Shown in pieces: positions 32,064 through 45,700 of a stretch of DNA of 64,000 nt. The stretch is taken from contig NC_054085.1 in assembly GCF_017562075.2 (NCBI RefSeq), positions 15,851,818 through 15,915,817 on the forward strand, given 5' to 3'. This DNA comes from Anopheles merus (taxonomy: Eukaryota; Arthropoda; Insecta; Diptera; Culicidae). Position numbers and translations under genes: made by a program. The notes under the pieces were generated by a model. It worked only from the letters and a program-made list of their open reading frames with translations. It was not told the origin of the DNA and searched no databases. Every line of letters starts with the position of its first letter. Positions within the stretch are counted from its first letter, which is position 1.

Positions 32064-35000
32064 GTAAAGAGCCGTCCACCGTTTGCTGATTATGGAATAG
32101 GGAAAATGGTGAAAAAAATGAGGAGAAAATTCGTTTGTAATCCTTTTGATATGACGGGTGACTTGACCGCTGGTAAAACAGAGCTTCTCGTGATAGTGGG
32201 GAAGTAGGAGCAAAGAGAAAAACGTCTCCATTTCCACACCCCGTCTTTGCATAATTAGTTGGGGCGATAGTGATTATTAGTCTTTGTTTTTCATACTTCA
32301 AGTGCTTTCATTAAGCCACAATTCGTTTCACAGACCAACAATAACAAAATCCCCCCCAGAAACAATGTCTTTAATGATGCGCTTTTTCACTCATTTCTCT
32401 ATTCAAGGGGCATGTGTTTTTCCCCCGCTTCGTTCTTGATAGAAAGTAGAGCAACCCACCCCCCTTCCCTACATCTGGTCGTTAATTTATGACCCCCAGC
32501 GGACACTGGGAGTAAAGATGTTTTCTGTCGAACCATTTGCTCCACTGAAAACTCGCCCCGTATATATATGACAGCTTCATTGAGATTTTCCCGCAACCGT
32601 CGTTTTCTCACAATCGCATTGTTAATCATCATTGACGGGAGGGGGCGTGGAAGAACTAGGCCATCAGAAACACGATCCCCTGTGGGAGGTCGGAGGGACT
32701 CAGGTTCAATTTAATTAACCACGTACGTAGTGCTGCACGTACTCGAGTTTGCAGTTTGCATACTGGCTGCAATCAGCTGCATACAACCGTTTATCTTGGG
32801 GTTGGGAAATGGGAAAAACGCGTCGTCGTGCTACGGAAACTAAGGAAAAAATGAGCCAAATTGGATTTGTGTGCCCTCTGTGTGAGTGTGTTGTATTGGG
32901 TGTATCGTCACTGTGAGTTGTGATTTCTGCTGGTGTGTGCAGTTGAAGCGTGAAAATTGTCTATTGGATTGTGATTATCCCTGTGAGCCGCCGCACTGTT
33001 TGGAGTACTGGTTTATGAACGATCAACGCTTTGTATTTCCCTATTTTTGCCCTCCCTTTCACTCCCGCTTTGAAGTCAATCGTTTGAATGCAGTTGAGTT
33101 GAGGGTCCAACGCGCAGACTGACGGCGGCAACATTGATTTGATACGGGGAGCGAAATGGATAGACACCTAATCAAATTAAGTGAAACGGACGGGAGGGCC
33201 TACGAGAACGAGAAGGAGGGAGTGTTCGGAACCTTTGCCTTTTGCCTGGCAGGTTAGGGGACATTGAGGTGTGCCCGCTTTCAGCCCCGATGCTAAATTA
33301 CCGCTCGTTCGACGAATCAGGAAGTGATGGCGTGGAAAAAGGATCCGATCCTTCCCAGTGCTGTTGGCTTAGCTCTGGCGCCCGGTTTGCTGTACGAAAT
33401 TTGATCCTCCCGGTTTTAGAACCTAAACCCGCTAAGGCCACCACCGGGTTCATTCGGGCGTGTTTGTGTGTTTGTGCAGCAAAAAGGAAGAAACAAATTA
33501 TGCCGGTGTCGAGTTTTGTTATTGATGTTTTCGATCAGCATATATGCAGCCGCACCCGCACTTGTGTGAGGCACGAGGCGTACCACAAATCTTCTTTCCT
33601 CCTGCTGCCAAACAGCCACGCGGTAGCCATTGAGCAGCCGGGGCAGGGACGGAAATTAAGAAGCCCATTTTCAACGCTTCTATGTTGTTTCTTCCTTGCT
33701 ATCGGCACTCCACTTCATTTTTTTTTTTATTTTGGACCTCAAGCAAGCGCTCCACCGGGTCCGAATTTCGGCCCAGAGGAAGCCCGAATACGCAGATAAT
33801 CGTTCGATAATGATGGTTGGTTGTTGATTGAAAAATAATACGGGGTGGGAGCTTGGCGAACCACACAAACTGCGTTTCTCTTTCGCTGAGGTGGTGTTGT
33901 GTGGTTGTTGCAATAGTCCATGGCTTCGGAACCGGGGGAACGAAACACCACCAGGAAATGGTTATTATTTATGGGCGGAAGTTTTAAGTGGAAGTGATAA
34001 TTTCAGTATCCATTTTTGCAGATTTGCCGAACGCTGATTCATATCTCACAGCGGCAGCGTTTAACAGCAGCCTTTTGCCTTTTGTAAGTGAGGATTATGT
34101 AAAGAAAAGCTGTTGCATAATAAAAACGGAGCAAAAAAAAGTTTGCTACCCGTTGAGAATGTCTGCCCCGTAGAGCTGATGCCCAAGCCCAGCTAATCCT
34201 TCTGTTTCAACACAGTCGACTTTAACACAGTTGACTGCTCATGTCTGCTGACCCACAAGGGACATCAATAACTCTCCAATTCCCTCCATCGTAATGCGCT
34301 GATTTAGTCTGAAAGCAGCGCGAGAATTAATCCCTGCTCCAACCGTTACGGATCGATTCGTTGCTCCGCAGTCTTTATCCTTTTAGCTACGGACGGATTT
34401 ACGGACGGACTTGTCGCCTGCACACGGACGGGGTGAGAATCCCGAAAGGGAATGCATCCAAGAACGGAAGCGTTTCTGGTTTTGTGTGGTGTGAGATGGT
34501 GGTGTCTTTTTTTTTGTATTAGTTGCTTGTGTTCGTCACATTCCCACTGTTGTTTGCTGGTAAACTGGTCGTCGTTGTTGAAGGCGCGCGCGAGAGGGCA
34601 AAAAACGCATTCGCGGATGATTATCGTGCGAAACGATATCCAATTACTGTTAATTGAACGTTGTCATCGTTTTCGATATCTTGCTCTCGGCATCAGCGCG
34701 CGGCATCCGTCCGATCTTCGGGGGATCGCGTTTTATCCCCCGCAACTCGCACTCGCTGGTTCTTGTGGCTTGTGTGTTCTATGCTGCACTCCCGGGCCGG
34801 GGTTTTACTACAAAACTGCTCCGCCATTTACTACTACAATCCTGGATCAGCAGAGCCCATGCTGCACCTTAGTTTTAGGGGTTTTTCTCATTCTCTCCTC
34901 ATTCGTTGGGTTAAGTCTTCTCAACCACACACATGACCATCGTTGTCCTTTTTGGCGTCACTTTTTCAACCGTGCAACGCTTCACTGCGGGGCACACTCG

Positions 35001-36654
35001 AGGGTGGAACGAGGGTAATGTTCAATATGTTGCCGCGATAAAGTAATCCACGAAGGACACCCGGAACACCAGATGGTGTGGCGCTCATGATGATGGTGGT
35101 TGGCTAAAAATGGGAAGGAAGCGAAGCATAAAAACCCTCTTTCAGTTGGTTGGAATCCATTATAATGCAAAGCTTGTTTTTTACTGTCAGGAAGGAACCG
35201 AAATCCAGGCTTTGTCTTTGTTCGGGAAGGTTAATAGCGGACAGAACCTTTAAGGAACGTTAGCGAATGATGGGATTGACATTTTTGAGCAGTAAATAAT
35301 TTGCAAAATTGCTAAGCTATGTGACATTTTTCCGTTTATTTCAAATGTGGAGCAATTTTTATCGCTTAAGAGAGTCCTCTTAGTCTCAAGCAATACTTCC
35401 GGTTTCAGTTAATGTCCTCACGCGTATTTATCATTCTACAGACAATTCCTTTTCGAGGATCGTGTGAACTCTTGGAAAGCTTGCATTGGCTTTGTGCAGT
35501 CGATGCATTTGTTGACTCTTTTGTTTAATAAACTGCACCGGCGTCTGTGCATCCATCATGAGTACCATAATTGATTGACGATTTCCGTTGTTGCTGCGTT
35601 GCTCGACAGAATCATAAATGGAATCGCTCTCTCAACGCTTTTTAGAGTGAAATAATAGTTCTTCACTCTAGCCGAGACATTGTATTTGCCTTTACCTTTT
35701 ATTTCCCTTCCATATGGTTTTAAAAGCTATTTATAGTGCACACTTATTGCTCCAGAAAATAGTGCACAACGTACAGGAAAGATGTATCGAACTCTCTCTC
35801 TACACCACCCTCGTTAGCCGGAGGGGGAAAGGTAAGCGTGTGGAATATGTTTAAATCTTATCAGGCGCGCTACATCGGGCACCAGAAACGCCCCAGAGTC
35901 GCACACCCAAAGGGCAAGAGGAGATGCCATCAAAACAAAACCCCATCCTGCTACAGCTAACTCTAGCCCGTTTGATCTGGTTCGCAGTTTTTGAACCTCT
36001 GCCCTCCTCCCCAACCACTCCGTATAGGGTTGGGAGAGATGCGCAACTGCATAAATCATGTTAACGCTCGTTTGTCAACGGGTCGACGAGTTTTTCCTGC
36101 GAACCTCTTGGGCTCTTTGATCGAACGATAAACGGGTAACAGCGCTGGCAAGGTGCGTGGAATAGGCAATGAAGGTGTGTGAGTGAGTGTGTGTGTGGCG
36201 TTTGGGTTGCTTCGGGGCACAGCCACCACCTTTGCACGCTGGCCAGATGGAGAGCTGCTGATAATTTGTTCTATAAATTAAGTTATAAAAACTCGTGCAC
36301 AAACTCCATGCTGTGGTGGTATATAGTGGAGTTGGGGTATGGGAGGGGTTTTTCAAAGAAAAAAAAGAGAAGAGGTATGTTGTTGAAAGAGGGGAGGAAT
36401 GTATGTGACATACATTTGGGTGCAACACGGTTGAATGCACAATTTGCATTCAATCGTTCAGTCTGGTCCTGCGCGTGGTCGTCTTGAAATAGAAAGGCAG
36501 AAAATTTGAAGTTTAGAGTCTGAGGTAAAAACTCTTTTATAGATGCGTCTTTTCACGTACATTTATATAATGTCCTGTATATAAAGTCTTATTCAAATAC
36601 TTTACTATAACTTGGCTTCAGGAAAACTTGGATCTAGAATGTGGATCCTGAATA
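32064..36654. other. Intron-like sequence
   Basis: No supported gene. Scattered ORFs of 60-190 codons show no domain or codon bias. Confidence 0.4.
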
Positions 36655-36703
36655 GATTTGAACCCACGCTGTGTTGTGTACAAGCCTGCGCGTTTAACCA
36701 CGG
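36655..36703 (-). repeat. tRNA-like Pol III promoter fragment
   Basis: On the minus strand an A-box-like TGGTTAAACGCG (about 36701) is followed by a B-box GGGTTCAAATC (36665-36655). It is probably the head of a decayed SINE, not a tRNA gene, because no acceptor stem is visible. Confidence 0.4.
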
Positions 36704-39700
36704 TTGTAAATGTGTCCTGCTCGATACACTCGTTAATAGCTGTATAATAACTATCGGTCCTTAATACCAGTATGGAGTGTTAACTGCAAACTATCGTTGT
36801 TAACTCATCGGTCATGCTATCGTTGACTGTCATCGGTTTATTTTTATTCGCTCGCATCATTGCACTAGTCGCCGATTATGACGCTTTTCTAGTTGTCCGT
36901 TTTTTTCTCTTCATTTTAATCACACTTGACGCGCTGGCATTAGCGACGCTTTATCATATTTGGTGCCAGCCTGCCATGGCGCCTCACATTTTGCGCCTTT
37001 CAAGCAACTTGCGCTACTGCATAAACTCTTTTTTGCGTTTCAAGCAGATTGCTTTCCACTGCGTGGCTCTAAGGGGCTGCCATTGCCGTCCGAGATCTCG
37101 ATTTATCCTATTTGCTTCTTATCGCTTTGTGTTTTTGCTCCCATGCCTGGCTGCTTGTCATGGGACATCCGGACGAAACCGGGCAACCGACGGGTGGCTT
37201 TTAAAAAAAAACACACCATCATTCGGTCGTCAATTCGCGTACAGTCAGCGGTAGAGGAGAAAAAAGGCGCAATGTTTTGCTTTCGGGCGCAATAGATGTG
37301 ATTATGTGGCCGGGCAGCTCGTTACTGTACGATGCCGTGTGCGGATGGTGTGAGATTTGTAGCTCTTTTAGCTCATTTAATTAATCAGCCCGAGGCAAAC
37401 TATGATTTTTTGCTGTTGCTGTTTTGATTCTGCTTTGCTTCGCAAACGGCGAAGATTGTGGCGGTTTCTACGAACAGGGTTGGAAGTATAGGAAAAGATA
37501 AAAAGTGTACCGCCGCCGACCGAAGGGATAAAATCCTCGTGGGTCTCAAATCCTTCCGTCGAGGATCTGTGTGTGTGTCCCAGAGGTTGTAAAACGGAAA
37601 AAGAATTCCCGCACATTAAATGTTATTCCTCTCGTAAAATAACTGATTATTATGACGAGCGCGACTGGGGAATGTTGATAATAAAGCAAGCAAAAATGTA
37701 CACCACGTCGGGGGCTATGCTTATCGTGCGCTTGCCTGTGTCTAGCAAGACGCAAACTGTGCTTCAAAATAATAAAAAAACGAAGGAAATTCTTTGTGGT
37801 TTTGCAAGCAAAAACGATGCAGAACGGAAAACAGAATAAGCAATATGCGATGCAATTAATTGCTGATATTACAACAATAGTACTGTGTGCAGCAGATGTT
37901 GATGGACCAGCTGAAGGTTGATCCGTTGCAGTTATCAGTAATTTTACTTTACGATGATTGAAGGTCAATTTGGGGAGGATGTTGTTGAGTGCATTATTGG
38001 TTGTTAATCTCTGCTCCTTTATTTGCCAATTTGATTCTAGAAATTTAATACAATTATTGGTTTTCACCTAAACTGCGGTTAACCTATTATGACATTAATT
38101 GCATTTAAATTGTCTAACCACAGGCAGCACAGACACCGATCTCTCGATGCTTTGTGGTTTTTGCGCTGCTCCAGTGATATTTGCGACGATCTCACTGCTC
38201 TATTTGCTCTTTAGGATTAGTTCTGTGGTTTTTGTGTGAATGTGAAATTTAATCCAACATTCCACCAGTGATGCAAACTTTCGCCACCAGCGTCACACGT
38301 TGCAGCAATAATACCCAACTTGACTGCAGACTTTCCCAAGGCGTGAATCAACTTGGTTCGTCATTGGGAACCTTTGCTGCCATCGGTGGTCAGTATGATT
38401 CATCCAATTCAGCCCAGACCGTGATGCAGATGCTAATCTGATGGACAAAATGCAAATTGCTTCATCGTTGCGCCGAAAGTCCAGCAGGCCCGAGCTTACT
38501 GGGTGGATTATGGTCGTCCAACGAATCCTTGTCGCAATCGCTTGATAAATTGTAGACATCTCTTTCACTCTATCTCTTTGCACTTTATCTTGAATTGTTC
38601 ATTCTTGTCCTTTATTTCATTCGACCGTCGCTCCTCGGTAGCAGGTCCTCGGTAATCGGTAATTTAAACGACGGTTGATTGGGAGTTCGTGTTTCGAAAT
38701 CGTAAATTCATTCATGCAAGAAGCGACACCCTAAGGTCCCGTCCGGTGTGGTGGAGCGCTCTTTGAAGGCCGTGCGATGTGCATCGGGAGTTGCATAAAT
38801 GATAAGAAGCCGGGTCTGAAGTGGTACACGGTTCCGTTCCGTGTTACCTTTGCCGCGTCACTGTTGCGAATGCAAACACGCCCGCTGCTGCACACGGCAG
38901 AGATGTGACGCGATTGAAAGTGAATTATGGGACCGTTTTTCTGCGGGAACACACGGTGGGCAATTGGAAGGCATGGGAAACGCGGGCAACGATTGAAACG
39001 TGAGACACGGCTCCGGTGCGGTTCTCCGAAGAATGAAAAATGAAACCCAAGAGGCAGCCCAGAAATCGATCGATTTTTGCAAAATGTCACGATTTCGCTC
39101 GTCCAGGGGTTTGCTGATTGTTGGTAGCCGTAGTGGTAGCGACACGGACATCTGCAGGGTTTTTGGATAATGAATTTATGTGCATCCTCATGTCTGATGT
39201 TCTCCACATACGGGCTGTGGAGCCTTGGGGTGCTCCTTTTCTGCTGTTTTTGTGTAGCATCGTAAACTTCAGGACTCGGTTTAGCGTTGTGACCTTTCCG
39301 CAAGCTGAATTAAGAATTTATAGGTGTTTTTTAGTTTGTTCTTTTTTCAAAGCCGAACGTGCTGAGAGGATGGTCTTGCATTCTTAATAGCAGATGGTAT
39401 AAAATGTCTAAAGAAATCATGCTTATTACTCAACTGTCCAACTGAATAAGAGCATTCAAGCAAATAATATACAAGTAATGTAGCTCGATTAAGGTCTTGC
39501 ATGAGCTCGATGCGGGGCCAAGAGAAGAAATGTAAGAAATGTCGTCATCAAGCGTGTCTCGCTAGTCATTCTTCATGTCTCTAAATCCCACGCCCATTCA
39601 ATCTATGCCCTAGAGCTTACTTGCCGTCCGCGTATCACATTCTACACTTCATTATGCTTCTCAAATCCTGCCTGGATAAGTGTCGGATGAGCTCGTAAAT

Positions 39701-42700
39701 CTTGTGTAATCGATCGGGTTTTCAATTTTTCCCCCTTTCCAGAATTTATGGCAGCAGTACATATGGGTTTGTGTATCCGTGTATGTCTCGCCTGTCTCTA
39801 GCTCCATTTCCTGTCTGTCCCATAGTTCAGCTTTCTAGGAACCAATACCGTATTTGACAACTTTGAAACCCGTTTTTCATGACACTGTAAATGATGAGGT
39901 TCTAGATTACATTTTGCATAGCTGTGTTTTTATTTACTGCAATAAAACTGCCCATAAGGAACATGGATCGAACTGTTGTGTGTGTCCGGGGCGTAGCAGG
40001 AAAGGGTTGATAGCTCTCGGAAAGTAAATCATCTTGCGTTTGTGTGCCAACTTCCTTGTTTATGGTGCTGGGAATGATTTTTCAAAAACATGCTTATGCT
40101 ACATACTTGACGAGCGCTTTATTGCCGTGTTTGTACTGACTTTAATCATAATCACGCTCTTATTAGCTTTATCAAAGCAATCATCTCCTCCGTTCTGGAG
40201 GTCTGGAACTGTGCAGCGCACGGTTCAAGTAATTGCTACCCCTCACTGCAGAACAACGTCGCAGAGCTGAGTACTTGAGTAGAGCAGCATATTCTTCACC
40301 CTCCCATCGGCAGGACAGTTTCTGAGTGGCCACTTATCAAAACCACACAGAAGAAACCTCGACTCTCTCCAGAAGATTAAAGCATCGCGTCGTGTTTTAG
40401 GTCCATCGAACTCAATGCCGGGAGTGTGTGTGTGTGTGTGTACGCGCCGGGTAGCGACGAAATATGTCTTATCAGTATTGGCCTCCTTCAGCGCAAAAGA
40501 TACAGCAACTCGTGCATGAGTGTGTTTCATCAGCTGCACTCATTGGCTACGATTGTTTTGGTTGCAGCTGTTCTTAGACCGTTGGCGCAAAATCTATACA
40601 CATAACCTCAAAATTGTGGTCACAATGGAACCATTACACGTGTCATCTTGAAGGAAAATGTAACATTTGTTGTGCTCCATTGTGTTGAAAATCAAAGAAA
40701 GGTTCGATAAGAACAGAGCGACGACCGACAATGCAGGAAAGGTGCGTGTGGCAAGCCGTGAGAAGTCATTTAATCGTTTAGTGTACCGGGATTTTTAAAA
40801 CGTTAACCACCGACCAGATTGACAGTTACAAGACGAGCTAATGTTCCGTTCCGTCAGCAATTGCTAAAGTCAGTGAACTGCCAGGCGGTGGTGGTGGTGG
40901 TGGTCGTGTTGGTCTTTGCAGATTGATTGACTGATTGACAAGTGGCAAAAGGGTACAAAGGGAACGAGGGATGTGTTTGGTGGGAAGAGGAGAAGGTCGA
41001 AGCTTCTTGTTCATGGCCGTAAGCGAGCATTAAATTACTGTAATCAGCTTGTAGTCTGAGCCAGGTGGTTGACAGTGTGTGAGATCTTGTTTTCTTTTTT
41101 GCATACAGCAAAGCTATCCAGATGGCGCTTTGCAGAAATTGGCACGAAACAGGTTTGCTCCCGCTGGCTTCTGTCATCTCTCATTTCGATCGTTTTGTTA
41201 AATATGAAACGACTGCCAGATTTTGAGGGAATTAGCTCCCCTTTAGGTGAACTTTTAACGTCATCTATTACCTTGTTACCTTAGCTGGAGTTTTTACTTA
41301 ATTCTGAGACCTTTCTCCTCTTGAATCAGTTCGCATGACCTAATATCATTTACGTTGGATGGCCGTTTGTTTTGCCTTTCCCTGCTCCAGTGAACTTATT
41401 CGGATTGGGTAACAGCTTTTTTGTTTTTTGGCAACAAGCTAACCTAAACCCCTGATGTGAACATCAGAAACCCGATCGACGCCATCCGTTGCGTGGGGTT
41501 TTTGCAAGGGTTTATGAATGGCACGGCATTGTCTTGCGGCCCCGTTTCGTGCCAGCTCTTGCGTCAACATAAACATATTTCATGCTCTTAAAGCGCACAC
41601 AGAACTTACTTCCCTGCAGGAATCTTTGCCTTGTGAGCGGGCCCTGTTGGACTCGTACCAAAGGGGTCAGGGTCACTTGGGGCTTGGTAGGAGTCGCGCT
41701 ATCGTTGGTAGTAAGCTCAAGTAAGTCGCTGCCGTGGTTTGGCAGGATTATGCATTTCCTCTTTTTTATAAGTTTGTTTGTTTTATTTTGCGTGTCATTT
41801 GCTCGATCGTTGGCGATTATTTACGTTACTTTCTATGGTAGCACAGCTTATTTGCATTGTGCCGTGCGCCTTGCCCATCCGATTGCTGTCGCTGACTGTC
41901 CTGTAGGGTCATTCTCATGCCTGTTATGTAAAACCATTCTTCCTTTCTTCATGAATATGTAACACCGGTGGTTACAGTGGATTTTTTTGCGTTCGTAACA
42001 TAATCAGAAATGGACGTCATACTTTTTTGTTCTGTGATAAGCTGCCTCGAAACCCTTGTTAATATCTCCAGTTGAAAGTGGTTCGTTATGGCATCTGATA
42101 AGAAACCGAAATGAATGTGTGGTTGAATATTAAAGTTAATCTACAGACCCAAAGGTGGTGTCGGAATCTATGTGGTCTAACGTCTCCGAAAACACTCAGG
42201 TGTAAATTTGATCAGCAGCAACCATCCCCGTTTCCGGCTAGACACTCAAATGAACCATTTGCTGAAGTCAATCTCCCAGCAGGAAGCGAATTTCGTTAAC
42301 TATCAGAAATAAACTTCACTATGAGTGGACTTGTTCAGGACAAATGTTACGCATTACTGGAGGAGAGGCAACAAGAATTTATGCCGTCCTGCCACGCAAG
42401 TTTTCTGCTCCGTGGGGGAAACTTCATCAGAAGGGATTTACTATTTGCCTGTTGAGTTCTTGTGAAACAGTAGCAGCCAGCTATTACCATAACTCATGTT
42501 AATAGCATTCGAGAGGGAATCGGACGTAACTACCGACGGAAGTAACTGATGAAGGGGTTTTGTTAGCGAGTAGTTGTGACGTTTGTTCTCTTTAATAAAA
42601 CCTTTCCCCTTGAATTAATGTGAACGTAACATTTTATTAATCATGTAAAAAGCTACGACAGCAACTTTATTTTCCCGGACTGGCACCCCTTGGGCTCGCC

Positions 42701-45700
42701 GTAAAAGCAAACATTGAAGTTCTCGTTTTATTGTTGCGATTTGCGCAAACATTTGATTCCTCAGGCTTCGCGGGATTTTAGTTTGAGGTTATCCTTTTCC
42801 TTTCCATCGTAACCTCATTTTGTGTGTATTGTTTACTGTTGTAAAGCTCGCTTAAGCTTGTCTCATCCCAAATCATAATGAAGCTTCGCCAACCATGCAT
42901 CTTTGCTTGGGCTGTTAGACGTCGTGGCAGCGGTGGTTGGATTTAATCCAGCAAAATCCAAATAAATGACTTTATCTGTGATGCTGTCGAGCGAACTTGC
43001 TCATCCGAGGTGCAGGCTTAAAAACCACAAACGCTTAGAATTGGGATGGTTATTGCGAGTTGCCTATCTGTTGAGTTAAATGACATGCAAAGTTACAAAA
43101 CAAAGCGTTCAGTTCCAATTTTGTTGGGAATGCTCAGACCCTTACAGTTATCTACGCAATTGAGTCCTTCGCTTAATTTCCACAGAGGGTATATATTTAA
43201 TTACAATCTTTTTTCATGAAATGAAATACACAAGGGTAGAGCGTAGATCTACGCGATGCGATAGGTTGTGCTAGGAATTTCAGGGTGTGCCTTTTTGTTC
43301 CGATATGTGCTAGAAAATACTGTCTGAATTCGTGTTGCATCGACAGACCTGCCGGAAAATGTTTGATCAATACTGAATAGAGCGTGGCATAGAAATAAAA
43401 GAACTATACAAAACTACGCAGCATAGCATTTGTGTTTTGGGGTTTATATTTCACACTATTTAGCACTCCTGCATAGACTCCGTTCAAACTTAAAATATGT
43501 CATGAGTATGTTTTGCAACTTTTCCGCATGGTAATAAAGTCTCTACCGAGGGAGTCATTAAAGAGAAATTTGATGCCGTTACTGTCGTAATGACATGTGA
43601 AGGAGGCAGCAGCTTCCGTGACTTTCGTACGCTGTTCTGAAACGCGCACACAAACATCAGAGGCGAATTTAGCACACAACGGTAGCGTAACCATGCGTGA
43701 AAAGTTCAATCCCAATGAGTCACCACCGCGCGTCCTTCCCCGGTTCACCCAGCCGGCTGAGAATGTCACCATCGGTGGCTAGTGGGTATCGGATGGTAAT
43801 GACGATGTTAATTTTAGTTTTTTTTTTTTGCTGTTGTTGTTGCCTGCTCTTCCCGATGTCAGCAAACTGATACTGAAAGCCGGTGGCTAAAGAACGTATG
43901 AGATGCTATGTGAGCTGCTTATTACGATGCAAAAGGCTTCCAGATTCGCTTCCACCCCAGCTTAACGACAAGAAAGTAGCGGCTGCTGCATTGAACGGTG
44001 TCGAGGTGGTAAGCTGATATGGCTTTAGCTACCGACGACTCTCTCTCTCCTGTCCCTTGCGTCTGTTTGTGTGTTGTGGAAAAACTACCGACATTACTTT
44101 CTTGATTTACCGAAGAGTATGGAGCAAGTTAAAGCTGTCGCTCGTGTGGAGTCTGTGGAGCTCTTAACTACAAGAAGCTGCGCTTTTCATTGAGCCTCTT
44201 TTTTCTGCTCAAAGTGCTCTTCTGGTTTATGATGATATTTGACACCTTATCGGGTGTGTGTGTGTACCCTTGGGGACCCGAGTGTGTGCATGAAAGGCCA
44301 ACTCGGAGGGAACTTTGCCACCGGATCCGTTAGGATGGAGTTATTACGCCGGTAATGTTTATCTGCCAGCTTTCTCAGATTCAATGCTTACTGATTTTAT
44401 GTGAATGGGTGTGTGTAGTAGTTGCAACAAGTGTCGTTGGTATTGAGTTTCAGTTCATAGTGTGTGACGCGTTTGGTGAATGGAGCATCGTTCCAGATGA
44501 ACTTCATCTTGTTCCGCTACTGGATCTTGGTGATGCTTAACCTCGCCCTTTGCTCAATTCACGTTGCACTTGGGTGCAATATATTGAAGTAACTGCAGCA
44601 GTCCTTTTTTGCACTTTCTAAATATCTTCCATTTTAATTAAGATAATCAATTTGATTGAGTCACCGCTTCTAAATTGCTTTGTTAGCTCTGTCATCGTTT
44701 TTTTTTCTTTTTAAAAGCTTCATTTAATGTGAGGTGTGTCATCGTTGTTAATTACCGCTCACAACGTACGCACCCCAATGCCATGGATGGCATGTTCAAA
44801 CGGTTGTACCTCTCTTATAGCACAAGGTGTGTCCGGTGGATTGGATCCCTAGAGAGAGAGAGCCGGTCTGGTGCCAATTATCGCGAACAAAACCCAAGCG
44901 TATAGGGGAATATCTCGTGGTCAACAATATGCTTAAATTATTTCTATCTCTTTAAAAGCCAATTTGTGACCATGCAGTGTGGAATGTATGTCGTTAGGCT
45001 TTGGTATTTTTACTTCCAAATTGCATTCCAATGCAAAGGTACATTTAAATCTGCATTCTGTGTACTTTTTTGTAAAGTGAAATTCCATGAAAGTGGGCAG
45101 CAAAGCAGCGCCCAATAATTGATGATAAAGGCACAGTATTTATGGCACTTGGGCAGTACATAGTGATGTCCGAAGCATCTTTTTGCTTGGGGCGATTCAA
45201 CCTCTGCTCTGTGCTCGAGAGTTGGAATGGAAACGAATCTCTGCAAAAGACTCATCTTTGCTAAAACGAATCATGAAAAGAAGCTATGTTTGCGTTGAGT
45301 TATTGAACAATCGATCACGATCATAAATTTGCAAAAAATGTATGTATTTAAACAACTTCAAAACGATCGCAATGGACCACCCAAATACTGCTCTCACCCA
45401 ACAACATATCTTTAAAAATGGTTTATGTTATAAAATCTCATATTTATGCTATCCATTTTGTACCGTTTAAAAACACGTTAAAGCGTTTTTTGGGCCTCCT
45501 TCTCCTACCGCTGCACCTGAAAAATGGCTATGAGGTGGTGGCTGTGTGCGGACCAAGGACCGGGGACCGGAAGGAGATGAAGACTCATGCATAATTTATC
45601 AGCCCAAAAAATATGTGTGTGTGAGTGTATGAAATTTGCATACATGATCGAACCCTTGTTGTGTCGATTGTTTGGCGCACGTGTCATATAGAAAATGTAG

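Noticed and set aside
31672..32301. 209-codon minus-strand ORF
   Set aside because: It reads through a TG microsatellite (HTHTHT) and shows no motif.
35814..36059. 81-codon minus-strand ORF (MIYAVAHLSQPY...)
   Set aside because: Codon use is unbiased, there are no splice or promoter signals, and no domain is recognised.
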